NCBI GenBank assembly: GCA_020059425.1
Contig: JAGVCD010000047.1
Coordinates: forward strand, 1 to 6,962
Length of the DNA stretch: 6,962 nt
Direction of reading: 5' to 3'
Source: Chamaesiphon sp.
GTDB lineage: Bacteria; Cyanobacteriota; Cyanobacteriia; Cyanobacteriales; Chamaesiphonaceae
Part shown: piece after piece, positions 1 through 5,621 of the stretch
Position numbering within the stretch: the first letter of the stretch is position 1
Layout of the letters: every line of letters starts with the position of its first letter
Notes under the pieces: model-generated
The model's input: the letters and a program-made list of their open reading frames with translations, nothing else
Told to the model about the DNA's origin: nothing
The model's database searches: none
Position numbers and translations under genes: made by a program

Positions 1-1197
1 CATGACTGCTACTGTAATAGCGGCAGCTCCACCGGCTAAACTACCAAGAACTAAAGGCTTTTTGCCCAAAGGTGGGCTACTTAGACTAGCTAGTGAACCA
101 CTAATATCACTGCGGCTGTCCATACGGCCACCCACAACTGCGCTGTCCTCAATGCCACTGTTAATGAAAGTGGAAGTGGAATCAAAGGAGGTTACATTGG
201 ATGAGTTGATGCTACCGGACAATTGCTTGCCGTGATCAATATCAGAAGAACCTAGTAAACCAGAAGGTTCTGGCAGTCCAAAAGAAGATGATTTGGTTCG
301 ATCGATAAATAAGTTCTGAGAGTCTTCTGGGGGATTAGCCACCGGGAAAACTTCTTCTAGGAAAGCCGAGTTGGAAACATTCACCTTACCTTTAGCTACC
401 TCGTTGGCCAAAAATCCAGAAATAAAATCAGAAGTGTTTTCTGGTTGATCATTCAGCATCCAAGAATTAGAGGGAGCATCGTCCAAAAGTGTTTTATCAC
501 TATTACCATTTACGGGCTCTACAGCATTTGGCTGGGGTGTTGATGCCTCAACATTTTCGTAGGTAGCTGTAATTTTATGGAAGGGATCACTAGCAAAAGC
601 TTCCGTAGCTGGTTCGCCGCTGGGATAATCGAAAGCAAAAGCATCTGTTAGAGTATCTTGCTCATTATTATGGAAACCAGTATGTGTAGGTGTAGTGCTG
701 AAAGTATGATCAGATTTTTGATTTCTTAGGAAACCAGTAGATTCCACTTGAAATAAATCACCAGGATCTCCTCCTCCCAGCTTGCTAGCTTCAATGTCAA
801 ATTCATCATCGATCGTCAGCAAATCTGGCTGCTGCCAAGTCATTAACTCCAGCTCGCTTTGATCATGGGGCAGTTGGTCTAGTCGGTGACCACCGGAGTC
901 ACCCTGTAAATGACTCTTAGCATAGGCAATACCATCTCGGGCATATTGTAAAGACTGTTCATCATTGGCAATTTTTAGAACATGCTCATACTCTTGACGA
1001 CCAGTTTCATACTGTTGAAGTCCGTAGCAATAGATATGTCCACGTAATAATCGGGTGTTGGAGTTATTAGCATAGGCGGGGAGTAGTTGGTCAATAATTA
1101 CCGCTGCCTTGGAGTAATCACCCTGGGAGTAAGCCTCTTCCGCCTGCTGATACTCTTTAAGGAAGTATTCCTGATCGTAATTGGGAGTAGAAACCAT
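1..1197 (-). CDS. pilJ: Methyl-accepting chemotaxis receptor of the type IV pilus taxis cluster (PilJ/HmpD type), N-terminal part only
   Basis: This is the first 399 codons of a longer gene, open to the left edge with no stop. ATG at 1197 follows a weak AGG seven bases upstream. Residues 1-115 look like a TPR-type helical head: YQQAEEAYSQGDYSKAA, then a segment with RGHIYCYGLQQYETG and YEHVLKIANDE. This head is familiar from cyanobacterial PilJ/HmpD receptors. Residues 116 to about 375 are a low-complexity linker rich in Ser, Asp, Asn, Thr and Pro, likely disordered. A hydrophobic stretch begins near residue 383 (VLGSLAGGAAAITVAVM), probably the first membrane helix, so the TPR head and linker should be cytoplasmic. 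The sensor, HAMP and signalling domains would lie beyond the window. Position downstream of pilH- and pilI-type genes supports the role: receptor feeding a CheA kinase that controls pilus motility. The assignment rests on the TPR head and gene order; the diagnostic signalling domain is not visible. Confidence 0.85.
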   Translation of the reverse strand, partial: MVSTPNYDQEYFLKEYQQAEEAYSQGDYSKAAVIIDQLLPAYANNSNTRLLRGHIYCYGLQQYETGRQEYEHVLKIANDEQSLQYARDGIAYAKSHLQGDSGGHRLDQLPHDQSELELMTWQQPDLLTIDDEFDIEASKLGGGDPGDLFQVESTGFLRNQKSDHTFSTTPTHTGFHNNEQDTLTDAFAFDYPSGEPATEAFASDPFHKITATYENVEASTPQPNAVEPVNGNSDKTLLDDAPSNSWMLNDQPENTSDFISGFLANEVAKGKVNVSNSAFLEEVFPVANPPEDSQNLFIDRTKSSSFGLPEPSGLLGSSDIDHGKQLSGSINSSNVTSFDSTSTFINSGIEDSAVVGGRMDSRSDISGSLASLSSPPLGKKPLVLGSLAGGAAAITVAVM

Positions 1198-1230
1198 GAT
1201 AGAACCTGATTAACTGTACTATGAGTGCAG

Positions 1231-1260
1231 AATTAAAATAAATGAACCAAGATTTTAATT
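1231..1260. repeat. 9-bp perfect inverted repeat, 12-base spacer, in the pilI-pilJ gap
   Basis: AATTAAAAT at 1231-1239 is the exact reverse complement of ATTTTAATT at 1252-1260. It lies 34 bases upstream of the pilJ start. It could be an AT-rich hairpin in the transcript or a regulator site. The stem has no G or C, so it is a poor intrinsic terminator. Its function is unknown. Confidence 0.5.
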
Positions 1261-1304
1261 AACTAACGTATAAAATGGAAATCTGTAAAAAATATTACTG
1301 GTGA

Positions 1305-1320
1305 GAAAATAATTATTTTC
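1305..1320. repeat. 16-bp perfect palindrome just after the pilI stop
   Basis: GAAAATAATTATTTTC reads the same on both strands. It sits seven bases past the pilI stop codon in the 129-bp gap before pilJ. The absence of a central loop favours a dimeric protein site or chance in AT-rich DNA over an RNA hairpin terminator. No known operator is recognised. Confidence 0.5.
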
Positions 1321-1326
1321 ATATAT

Positions 1327-1857
1327 CTAACTTGCCCAACGAGCCGACGATAAAATCGCAACCTGGTCCAATAAATACAGATGCCCATTTTCTTGATCGC
1401 CTGGAACGTATCCACCTTTGACAAAAGATAATGTACTATCTGATAAGTCTTGAGCGCTGGTCAGACTATTAATATTTAGCCATTCAGTGTTGGCAACGCT
1501 ATAGATGGCAAAGCCCATGACTGTTTCGTGCTCTTCTACCACCAATATGGAAACTTCTGTTCGGTCAGTATTGACCAGAACTGTGTCTCCGAGGAACTGT
1601 CCTAGATCGGCAACCCAAATGACTTGACCGCGCCAGTTAAATGTTCCAAGTAGTAACGGTGAGGCGTTAGGAATAGGGGTGATTCGATCGGCAATTGTAG
1701 AAATAACTTCCCTAATTCCCACCGCTGGCAAGGCAAATTTTTTGCCGGATGGTACAAAGAAAGTCAAGCAGAGTTCTCCTTCGCGCTGTTCCAAGCTAGG
1801 AGTAGTAACCACTGAAGCGTCTACACTACTGCTTAATACATCAAGCTCAAAAACCAT
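1327..1857 (-). CDS. pilI: CheW-type adaptor of the pilus chemotaxis system (PilI/HmpC type)
   Basis: CheW proteins bridge a chemoreceptor to a CheA kinase in the cytoplasm. The 176-residue product has the expected CheW length. An unconserved tail of about 27 residues precedes the fold, which begins at LCLTFFVPSGKKFALPAVGIREV. The hallmark follows at about residues 69-88: LLLGTFNWRGQVIWVADLG, the counterpart of the 'NLRG.VIPVVDL' core that contacts receptor and kinase. LVVEEHETVMGFAIYSV is the usual second beta subdomain. ATG at 1857 has a good Shine-Dalgarno AGGAG seven bases upstream. Ten bases separate it from the end of pilH, so the two are almost surely co-transcribed; pilJ follows after 129 bp. 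CheW identity is very secure. The pilI/hmpC name comes from neighbours, since CheW sequence alone does not separate pilus from other pathways. Confidence 0.95.
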   Translation of the reverse strand: MVFELDVLSSSVDASVVTTPSLEQREGELCLTFFVPSGKKFALPAVGIREVISTIADRITPIPNASPLLLGTFNWRGQVIWVADLGQFLGDTVLVNTDRTEVSILVVEEHETVMGFAIYSVANTEWLNINSLTSAQDLSDSTLSFVKGGYVPGDQENGHLYLLDQVAILSSARWAS

Positions 1858-1867
1858 GTTGATACTC

Positions 1868-2233
1868 CTAATGATTCAAGAGTTGTTGAATGGTGGCGAT
1901 GAGTTCATAGGGATCAAACGGCTTACAAACGTAAGCATCAGCCCCTTGTTTCATGCCCCAGTGTCGATCAAAGTCTTCACTCTTAGAGCTGCACAAAATG
2001 ACTGGTACATTCTGGGTTTTAGGGTCAGATTTTAATTTCCGACAAACCTCATAACCATTCATCTTAGGCATCACCACATCCAAAACAACAATATCTGGCA
2101 CCGTAATCAGAGCCATATCTACAGCTTGTTCTCCATCAGTCGCAATATTGACTGTCAAGCCATTAGATTGTAGAAGTTCTTTCATCATCTCCCGCTGGGT
2201 AGTGCTGTCTTCGGCAATTAGTACTGTTCTCAT
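1868..2233 (-). CDS. pilH: CheY-like single-domain response regulator (PilH/HmpB type)
   Basis: This is a stand-alone receiver domain of 121 residues with no output domain, as in CheY and PilH. Catalytic positions are intact: acidic pocket E8-D9 (IAEDS), phospho-acceptor D52 in VVLDVVMPKMNGYE, the hydroxyl position in VILCSSKSE (about S82) and K104 in CKPFD. It should therefore accept phosphate from a CheA-type kinase and act in the cytoplasm on the pilus machinery or its regulators. ATG at 2233 has only a weak GAGA element upstream. It is first in the run pilH-pilI-pilJ, which matches hmpB-C-D of filamentous cyanobacteria and pilH-I-J of unicellular ones. The PatA-type gene usually found just upstream is absent. 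A single-domain receiver alone could belong to many pathways; the assignment to pilus taxis rests on gene order. Confidence 0.95.
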   Translation of the reverse strand: MRTVLIAEDSTTQREMMKELLQSNGLTVNIATDGEQAVDMALITVPDIVVLDVVMPKMNGYEVCRKLKSDPKTQNVPVILCSSKSEDFDRHWGMKQGADAYVCKPFDPYELIATIQQLLNH

Positions 2234-2331
2234 AAATATCTCTGGCTTTGAAGATAGATGGGCGGTGATGAAAAAAAGATGATGAAAAGTGAGTGTAAAC
2301 CGACTAGTCCGACATCTGTCATTAGGTAATA

Positions 2332-2337
2332 ATTATA
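2332..2337 (-). promoter_or_regulatory. Putative -10 element for pilH-pilI-pilJ
   Basis: On the minus strand this reads TATAAT, a perfect sigma-70-type -10 hexamer. No good -35 hexamer lies 16-18 bases upstream, so an activator-dependent or alternative-sigma promoter is possible. Transcription would start near 2325 and leave a leader of about 90 bases before pilH. In AT-rich DNA such a hexamer can occur by chance. Confidence 0.35.
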
Positions 2338-2421
2338 GGGATAATCTTTCCAGGATAACCATCGCATCAGATAACGTTTCTTCAAAGCTATGCTAGGCTT
2401 ACCATTAATTATCGATATGTT

Positions 2422-2433
2422 AGCTTTAAAGCT
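2422..2433. repeat. 12-bp perfect palindrome upstream of the pilH promoter
   Basis: AGCTTTAAAGCT is fully self-complementary and has no loop, as an operator for a dimeric regulator would. It lies about 85 bp upstream of the putative pilH -10 element. No known regulator consensus is recognised. Confidence 0.4.
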
Positions 2434-2442
2434 CATACCAAA

Positions 2443-2467
2443 ACGCCATAATCATAAAGCATGGCGT
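2443..2467. repeat. 7-bp inverted repeat ACGCCAT/ATGGCGT with 11-base spacer
   Basis: ACGCCAT at 2443-2449 pairs exactly with ATGGCGT at 2461-2467. Centre-to-centre spacing is about 18 bp, close to two helical turns, compatible with a dimeric regulator bound to one face of the DNA. GC-rich arms in AT-rich surroundings make it stand out. No T-run follows on either strand, so it is not a terminator. Confidence 0.4.
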
Positions 2468-2640
2468 GACAGTACAACTCTAGTCTAGAATGGTAGCCGC
2501 CGGGCTTAAGATAATTAATTTATCCTGTAAATTCATTTTGCCCAAACCTTGTGCATAACTTGCTATAGCTGATCATGAAAAGAGATATTGTTGCAACATT
2601 TATGACTGTAGGCAATCTAGGAAATTGGCTATCTCAAAGA

Positions 2641-2657
2641 TATTGATAAAATCAATA
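2641..2657. repeat. 7-bp inverted repeat TATTGAT-AAA-ATCAATA
   Basis: Exact complementary arms at 2641-2647 and 2651-2657 flank a three-base centre. It lies about 80 bp upstream of the candidate hmpF -10 element, where an activator or repressor could bind. It does not match the NtcA pattern GTA-N8-TAC. Its function is unknown. Confidence 0.4.
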
Positions 2658-2735
2658 CTGGTAGTTTTATGCTGATCAAGAGCTGAGTAAACTGTAGATT
2701 ATGTTTATCGGTACATCAACTGGTTTTCCTGGGCA

Positions 2736-2744
2736 TGATATAAG
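2736..2744 (+). promoter_or_regulatory. Putative extended -10 element for hmpF
   Basis: TGATATAAG fits the extended -10 pattern TGn-TATAAT with one mismatch. Extended -10 promoters tolerate a poor -35, and none is visible here. Transcription from about 2751 would give a leader of roughly 180 bases before hmpF. Support is from the motif and orientation only. Confidence 0.3.
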
Positions 2745-2934
2745 ATAACTGCGACTAAATACGCATATCATCCCTCTGCCGACTATATTAGTCAGGCTAA
2801 TGATGGCTTGTTCGTAAAATAGGTTGTTCTTTTAAGACTGCTGTTCATGTATGCTTGGTGGCTAATTTTAACAACTGAAATTGTGGCTGGCGGAAATTTT
2901 AGGTAATCTCAACAGTAAGACAGGGTAAGTCAAC

Positions 2935-4593
2935 ATGCTATACCTAGCAGAAATTCAAAAACAAAAGGGTGGGTTTATTGGTTCGGGTAAAGCCGAGCTG
3001 CGGTTGCTAGCTTGCCAGCGCACCGAACAAAATTGGAGTGCTATCCAAGGTGATGAACTAGTTTCCGCCCCAGACGAAGCTAGTAGCTATGGTACCGGTA
3101 TTTTGATACTGGTGGATATGAATTCTAATCGGCAGATTCAAGGCCCCTTGCGCGAGGCTGGTCGTCATTTGGTAGGAATTCTCCAAAATCTATCGCGCCA
3201 GATCGAAAAGTACAAAAAAGAGGCCGACGAAATTGAAAGCTGGCGACAGTCTTTGGGTCTGCAAAGCCAACAACTGCAATTGCGCCAGGAAGAAATATTT
3301 AACCGGGAAGAAGAACTGGAATTTACTCGAGGCGAGTTAGAACGTTTGACTAGAGAATCTCAGCATTTAGAAGAGACGCTGAAGTCTAGTGCAAACGAAC
3401 TAAAAGAGATTGCTAGTGCTCGGGAAAAATTACAGGAAGAACAAGAAATATTGGCTCAGCAAAAAAGAGGTGCTGGGCTTTCTGCTCATCAGGTGGCGAC
3501 TATGCGATCGCTAGTAGCTCAATTTCAGGGCAGTAATGGCTCATTGGGGGCGCTCGAACTACAAGAAGAGCTATTGCAACAGCATGAAGAACAGCTGTAT
3601 CAACAGCAACAGGAGGCAGCTACTAGCATGGCTGATTTAGACAATCAGCAGCAGTTAATTTGTGAGCAAAAGCTAGAATTGCAACAACTGCAAACCAATT
3701 TAGAACAATCCCAAACGGCTTGGGAGGTGCAGCAACAGGCTCTGAGCATTCGTCAAGAATATTCTAGGCAATTAAATGATCGTATTCACCTAGAAGGCGA
3801 AAATTATCAAAAAATCCTGATGTTGGCGCGGGGTGGTTTAACAGTGATAGCCAGTGACAAGGTAAATATTGAGCAGATTGAAAAGTTGCCCATTGAGGAA
3901 CTACAGTCTATTGTAACCAGCCTACAAAAAGAGGTAGACCAAGCCAATAATTTAGTACAGCTGCAAGAAGAGGAGTTAACTGAGCAACAGGCTTTTCTGG
4001 TTAAGCTAGCAACAGAGATGGCTAATGCTAGTGATTTTGATAAGCTGCGTCTCGAAAATGAATTGAGTGAGGAACAAGATGGTTATCAAATGCTGGAGCA
4101 AACCCTAGAAGGCCAGCGGGAAACATTAATCGAGAGACAGGCTATTCTCCAGGCTCATATTAGTGTGTTGGAATACCGTCAAAACCAGTCTGGGGAAGGA
4201 GATGACACCTGGAATCAGGCTCTAGAACTCTTGGCTGACCAACGCCAACGTCAACAAGAAGAACTACAACGATCTGAAATTGAGATTCAGTATCTTCAGG
4301 GAGTGCTGGAACAAACCAAAACTAAGGTAGAAATTCAGGTTAATGAATATTTAGCCAAGTCTGAAGCAGTGCAAGCCCTGGAACAAGAATTGCAGTCTAG
4401 AAAACAAAGCAGTGTAGAGTTGCAAGCAAAACTAGCGTTGTATCAAGATGTAATTCAGCCTTTGCAGAACAATCTCCAGGGCTTAAAAGATCAACAAGGT
4501 AACACAGACGAGCATAGCAACCCCATCCAACAGCTAGAAGCCATGCTAAATGAACTGAGCTACGACCACCAAGATACTTCTTCGGGAATGTAA
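2935..4593 (+). CDS. hmpF: Pilus motility/polarity coiled-coil protein HmpF
   Basis: HmpF is a cyanobacterial coiled-coil protein needed for type IV pilus-driven motility; in Nostoc punctiforme it localises at cell poles and helps set direction. Recognition rests on the N-terminus (MLYLAEIQKQKGGF, then ELRLLACQRTEQNWS, ILILVDMNSNRQIQ and LVGILQNLSRQIEKYK), a compact domain of about 85 residues typical of the family. The remainder is mostly Glu/Gln/Leu-rich coiled coil, about 85-178, 208-290, 317-415 and 428-525. Breaks fall near 179-207, 295-317 and 416-427. The segment around 319-350 (IEELQSIVTSLQ, then LQEEELTEQQ) resembles a block I associate with HmpF proteins. No signal peptide or membrane helix is visible, so it is likely cytoplasmic. 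ATG at 2935 has AGGG about nine bases upstream. It is divergent from pilH-pilI-pilJ, as in the Nostoc hmp locus, which strengthens the call. It converges on tilS with a 38-bp gap and no clear terminator hairpin. Confidence 0.9.
   Translation: MLYLAEIQKQKGGFIGSGKAELRLLACQRTEQNWSAIQGDELVSAPDEASSYGTGILILVDMNSNRQIQGPLREAGRHLVGILQNLSRQIEKYKKEADEIESWRQSLGLQSQQLQLRQEEIFNREEELEFTRGELERLTRESQHLEETLKSSANELKEIASAREKLQEEQEILAQQKRGAGLSAHQVATMRSLVAQFQGSNGSLGALELQEELLQQHEEQLYQQQQEAATSMADLDNQQQLICEQKLELQQLQTNLEQSQTAWEVQQQALSIRQEYSRQLNDRIHLEGENYQKILMLARGGLTVIASDKVNIEQIEKLPIEELQSIVTSLQKEVDQANNLVQLQEEELTEQQAFLVKLATEMANASDFDKLRLENELSEEQDGYQMLEQTLEGQRETLIERQAILQAHISVLEYRQNQSGEGDDTWNQALELLADQRQRQQEELQRSEIEIQYLQGVLEQTKTKVEIQVNEYLAKSEAVQALEQELQSRKQSSVELQAKLALYQDVIQPLQNNLQGLKDQQGNTDEHSNPIQQLEAMLNELSYDHQDTSSGM
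3504..3511. repeat. HIP1 octamer inside hmpF
   Basis: GCGATCGC is the highly iterated palindrome (HIP1) over-represented in many cyanobacterial genomes. Here it encodes part of the MRSLVA segment at about residue 190 of HmpF. It marks the DNA as cyanobacterial; no gene-specific role is implied. Confidence 0.85.
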
Positions 4594-4631
4594 GAAGCAC
4601 TCAGTCATAAATACTTTATCTTCGGACTTAG

Positions 4632-5621
4632 CTAATTGCTGCTATGTCCCTTTTTGATTTTTAAGTAGTTTTGTTGAATTTGTACCCAGCCGCCTGCTAA
4701 TGAACTAGTTTGACTACCGCGTGGAGCGTGCAATAATTTTACGACTTGTTCGATCGATTGAAAATTGACGACAATCTGCTCGGACTGCAAAAAAATTCTG
4801 ATAACGCGGCGCTGAATAGCGATCGATAAGGGCTGAAGAATCTGTCGATCGAGCATTCCCTTTTCGACTAGAGCCTGCTGATAATAGCCGATCGCCACAC
4901 CTTCAAGATAGGTGGTCTCTGCTTGTAAAATCTCGGCGGTTTGGGCTAAATGCTTGCTAGATTGGCGGTTAAATTGGTTTTCCATCAGCGGCAGCAGCTG
5001 TTGCCTGACCCGATTGCGTGCATATTGGAGTTTGTCATTGTAAGGATCCAACCACACTGGTAACTGACGGCGGTGACAAAATTCACCAGTTTGGGCACGG
5101 GAGATATTGAGCAATGGCCGCACCAGCTGGATCTGCTCAGTCAATGGCCGGAATGGGCGCAAACTACTCAATCCATCACTACCAGAGCCCCGCATCAGGT
5201 TATAGATCAGCGTTTCGGCTACATCACTTTGGGTATGAGCCGTCACCACATACTGATAGCTATGAGCTTGAGCCATTTGGATGAGAGCCTGATAACGCCA
5301 ATTTCTGGCAGCAGCTTCCTTTTCAGCTAACTCTTGGGCATTCCAGCAATGGTAGGTAATTTGCCAACTGGCAGCAACTTGGCGGACTCGCTCAGCAATA
5401 CCCCGATCTTCTGCCCAACCATGGTCACAATGAGCTACCGCTAGTCGCCAATGCCACTGCGGCTGCAAATCGACCAGTAACTGACCTAGGCATAGAGAAT
5501 CTTGACCACCAGAAACTGCCACCAAAACACTACTTTTGCCCGGCAAAATCTTTTGCTGGTGCAGTGATTGCTGCAAACTAACATGAAGATCTGTCCAAGT
5601 TTTCAGGTTATGCTCTGCCAA
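4632..5621 (-). CDS. tilS: tRNA(Ile)-lysidine synthetase TilS
   Basis: TilS uses ATP to attach lysine to C34 of tRNA-Ile with a CAU anticodon, changing its identity from Met to Ile and its codon to AUA. It is a cytoplasmic and normally essential enzyme. The PP-loop SGGQDS is at residues 37-42, HCDHGWA at 64-70, ARNWRYQ at 105-111 and the signature TAHTQSDVAET...NLMRGSG at 128-147. At 329 residues it is much shorter than the 432-residue E. coli enzyme but fits the compact cyanobacterial form, with only a short domain after about residue 220. The start is TTG at 5621: an in-frame stop lies seven codons upstream, no ATG occurs before residue 116, and the KTWTDLH opening resembles family N-termini. 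No clear Shine-Dalgarno is seen. The start lies inside the end of the KGK gene (14-bp overlap), so translation is probably coupled to it. Confidence 0.96.
   Translation of the reverse strand: MAEHNLKTWTDLHVSLQQSLHQQKILPGKSSVLVAVSGGQDSLCLGQLLVDLQPQWHWRLAVAHCDHGWAEDRGIAERVRQVAASWQITYHCWNAQELAEKEAAARNWRYQALIQMAQAHSYQYVVTAHTQSDVAETLIYNLMRGSGSDGLSSLRPFRPLTEQIQLVRPLLNISRAQTGEFCHRRQLPVWLDPYNDKLQYARNRVRQQLLPLMENQFNRQSSKHLAQTAEILQAETTYLEGVAIGYYQQALVEKGMLDRQILQPLSIAIQRRVIRIFLQSEQIVVNFQSIEQVVKLLHAPRGSQTSSLAGGWVQIQQNYLKIKKGHSSN

Larger units (their letters stand above)
2234..2934. other. 701-bp divergent intergenic region between pilH and hmpF
   Basis: No convincing gene is seen on either strand. The region is AT-rich with many stops in all frames. 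It should carry the promoters of both divergent units: a minus-strand TATAAT at 2337-2332 facing pilH and a plus-strand extended -10-like TGATATAAG at 2736-2744 facing hmpF. It also holds three inverted repeats, listed separately, and an 8-bp palindrome GACTAGTC at 2302-2309 inside the presumed pilH leader. The PatA-type regulator expected here in related clusters is not present, and no recognisable remnant was seen. Small RNAs cannot be ruled out from sequence alone. Confidence 0.7.

Noticed and set aside
2..235. 77-codon plus-strand frame
   Set aside because: It lies antisense to the clear chemoreceptor gene, which reads without a stop from 1197 to the left edge.
1679..2035. 118-codon plus-strand frame
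   Set aside because: It crosses antisense over pilI and pilH, both of which have unmistakable domain motifs.
2230..2436. 68-codon minus-strand frame ending in an ATGA overlap with the pilH start
   Set aside because: It resembles no family I know, runs through the best candidate pilH promoter (TATAAT at 2337-2332) and starts in an AT-rich palindrome. The ATGA overlap is the only point in its favour.
2568..2678. Repeated words GCTGATCA (2568, 2671) and AGATATTG (2583, 2638) in the hmpF upstream region
   Set aside because: The copies are short and occur in reversed order, so they do not form a consistent repeat unit; chance is sufficient.
4397..4600. 67-codon minus-strand frame at the end of hmpF
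   Set aside because: It is antisense to the hmpF coiled-coil region and shows no recognisable motif.
4577..4619. Possible bidirectional terminator between hmpF and tilS
   Set aside because: Only a CTTCTT/AAGAAG pairing over the hmpF stop and an AT-only ATAAA-TAC-TTTAT hairpin were found. Neither has a GC-rich stem followed by a T-run.
5073..5330. 85-codon plus-strand frame
   Set aside because: It is antisense to the catalytic part of tilS and shows no recognisable motif.
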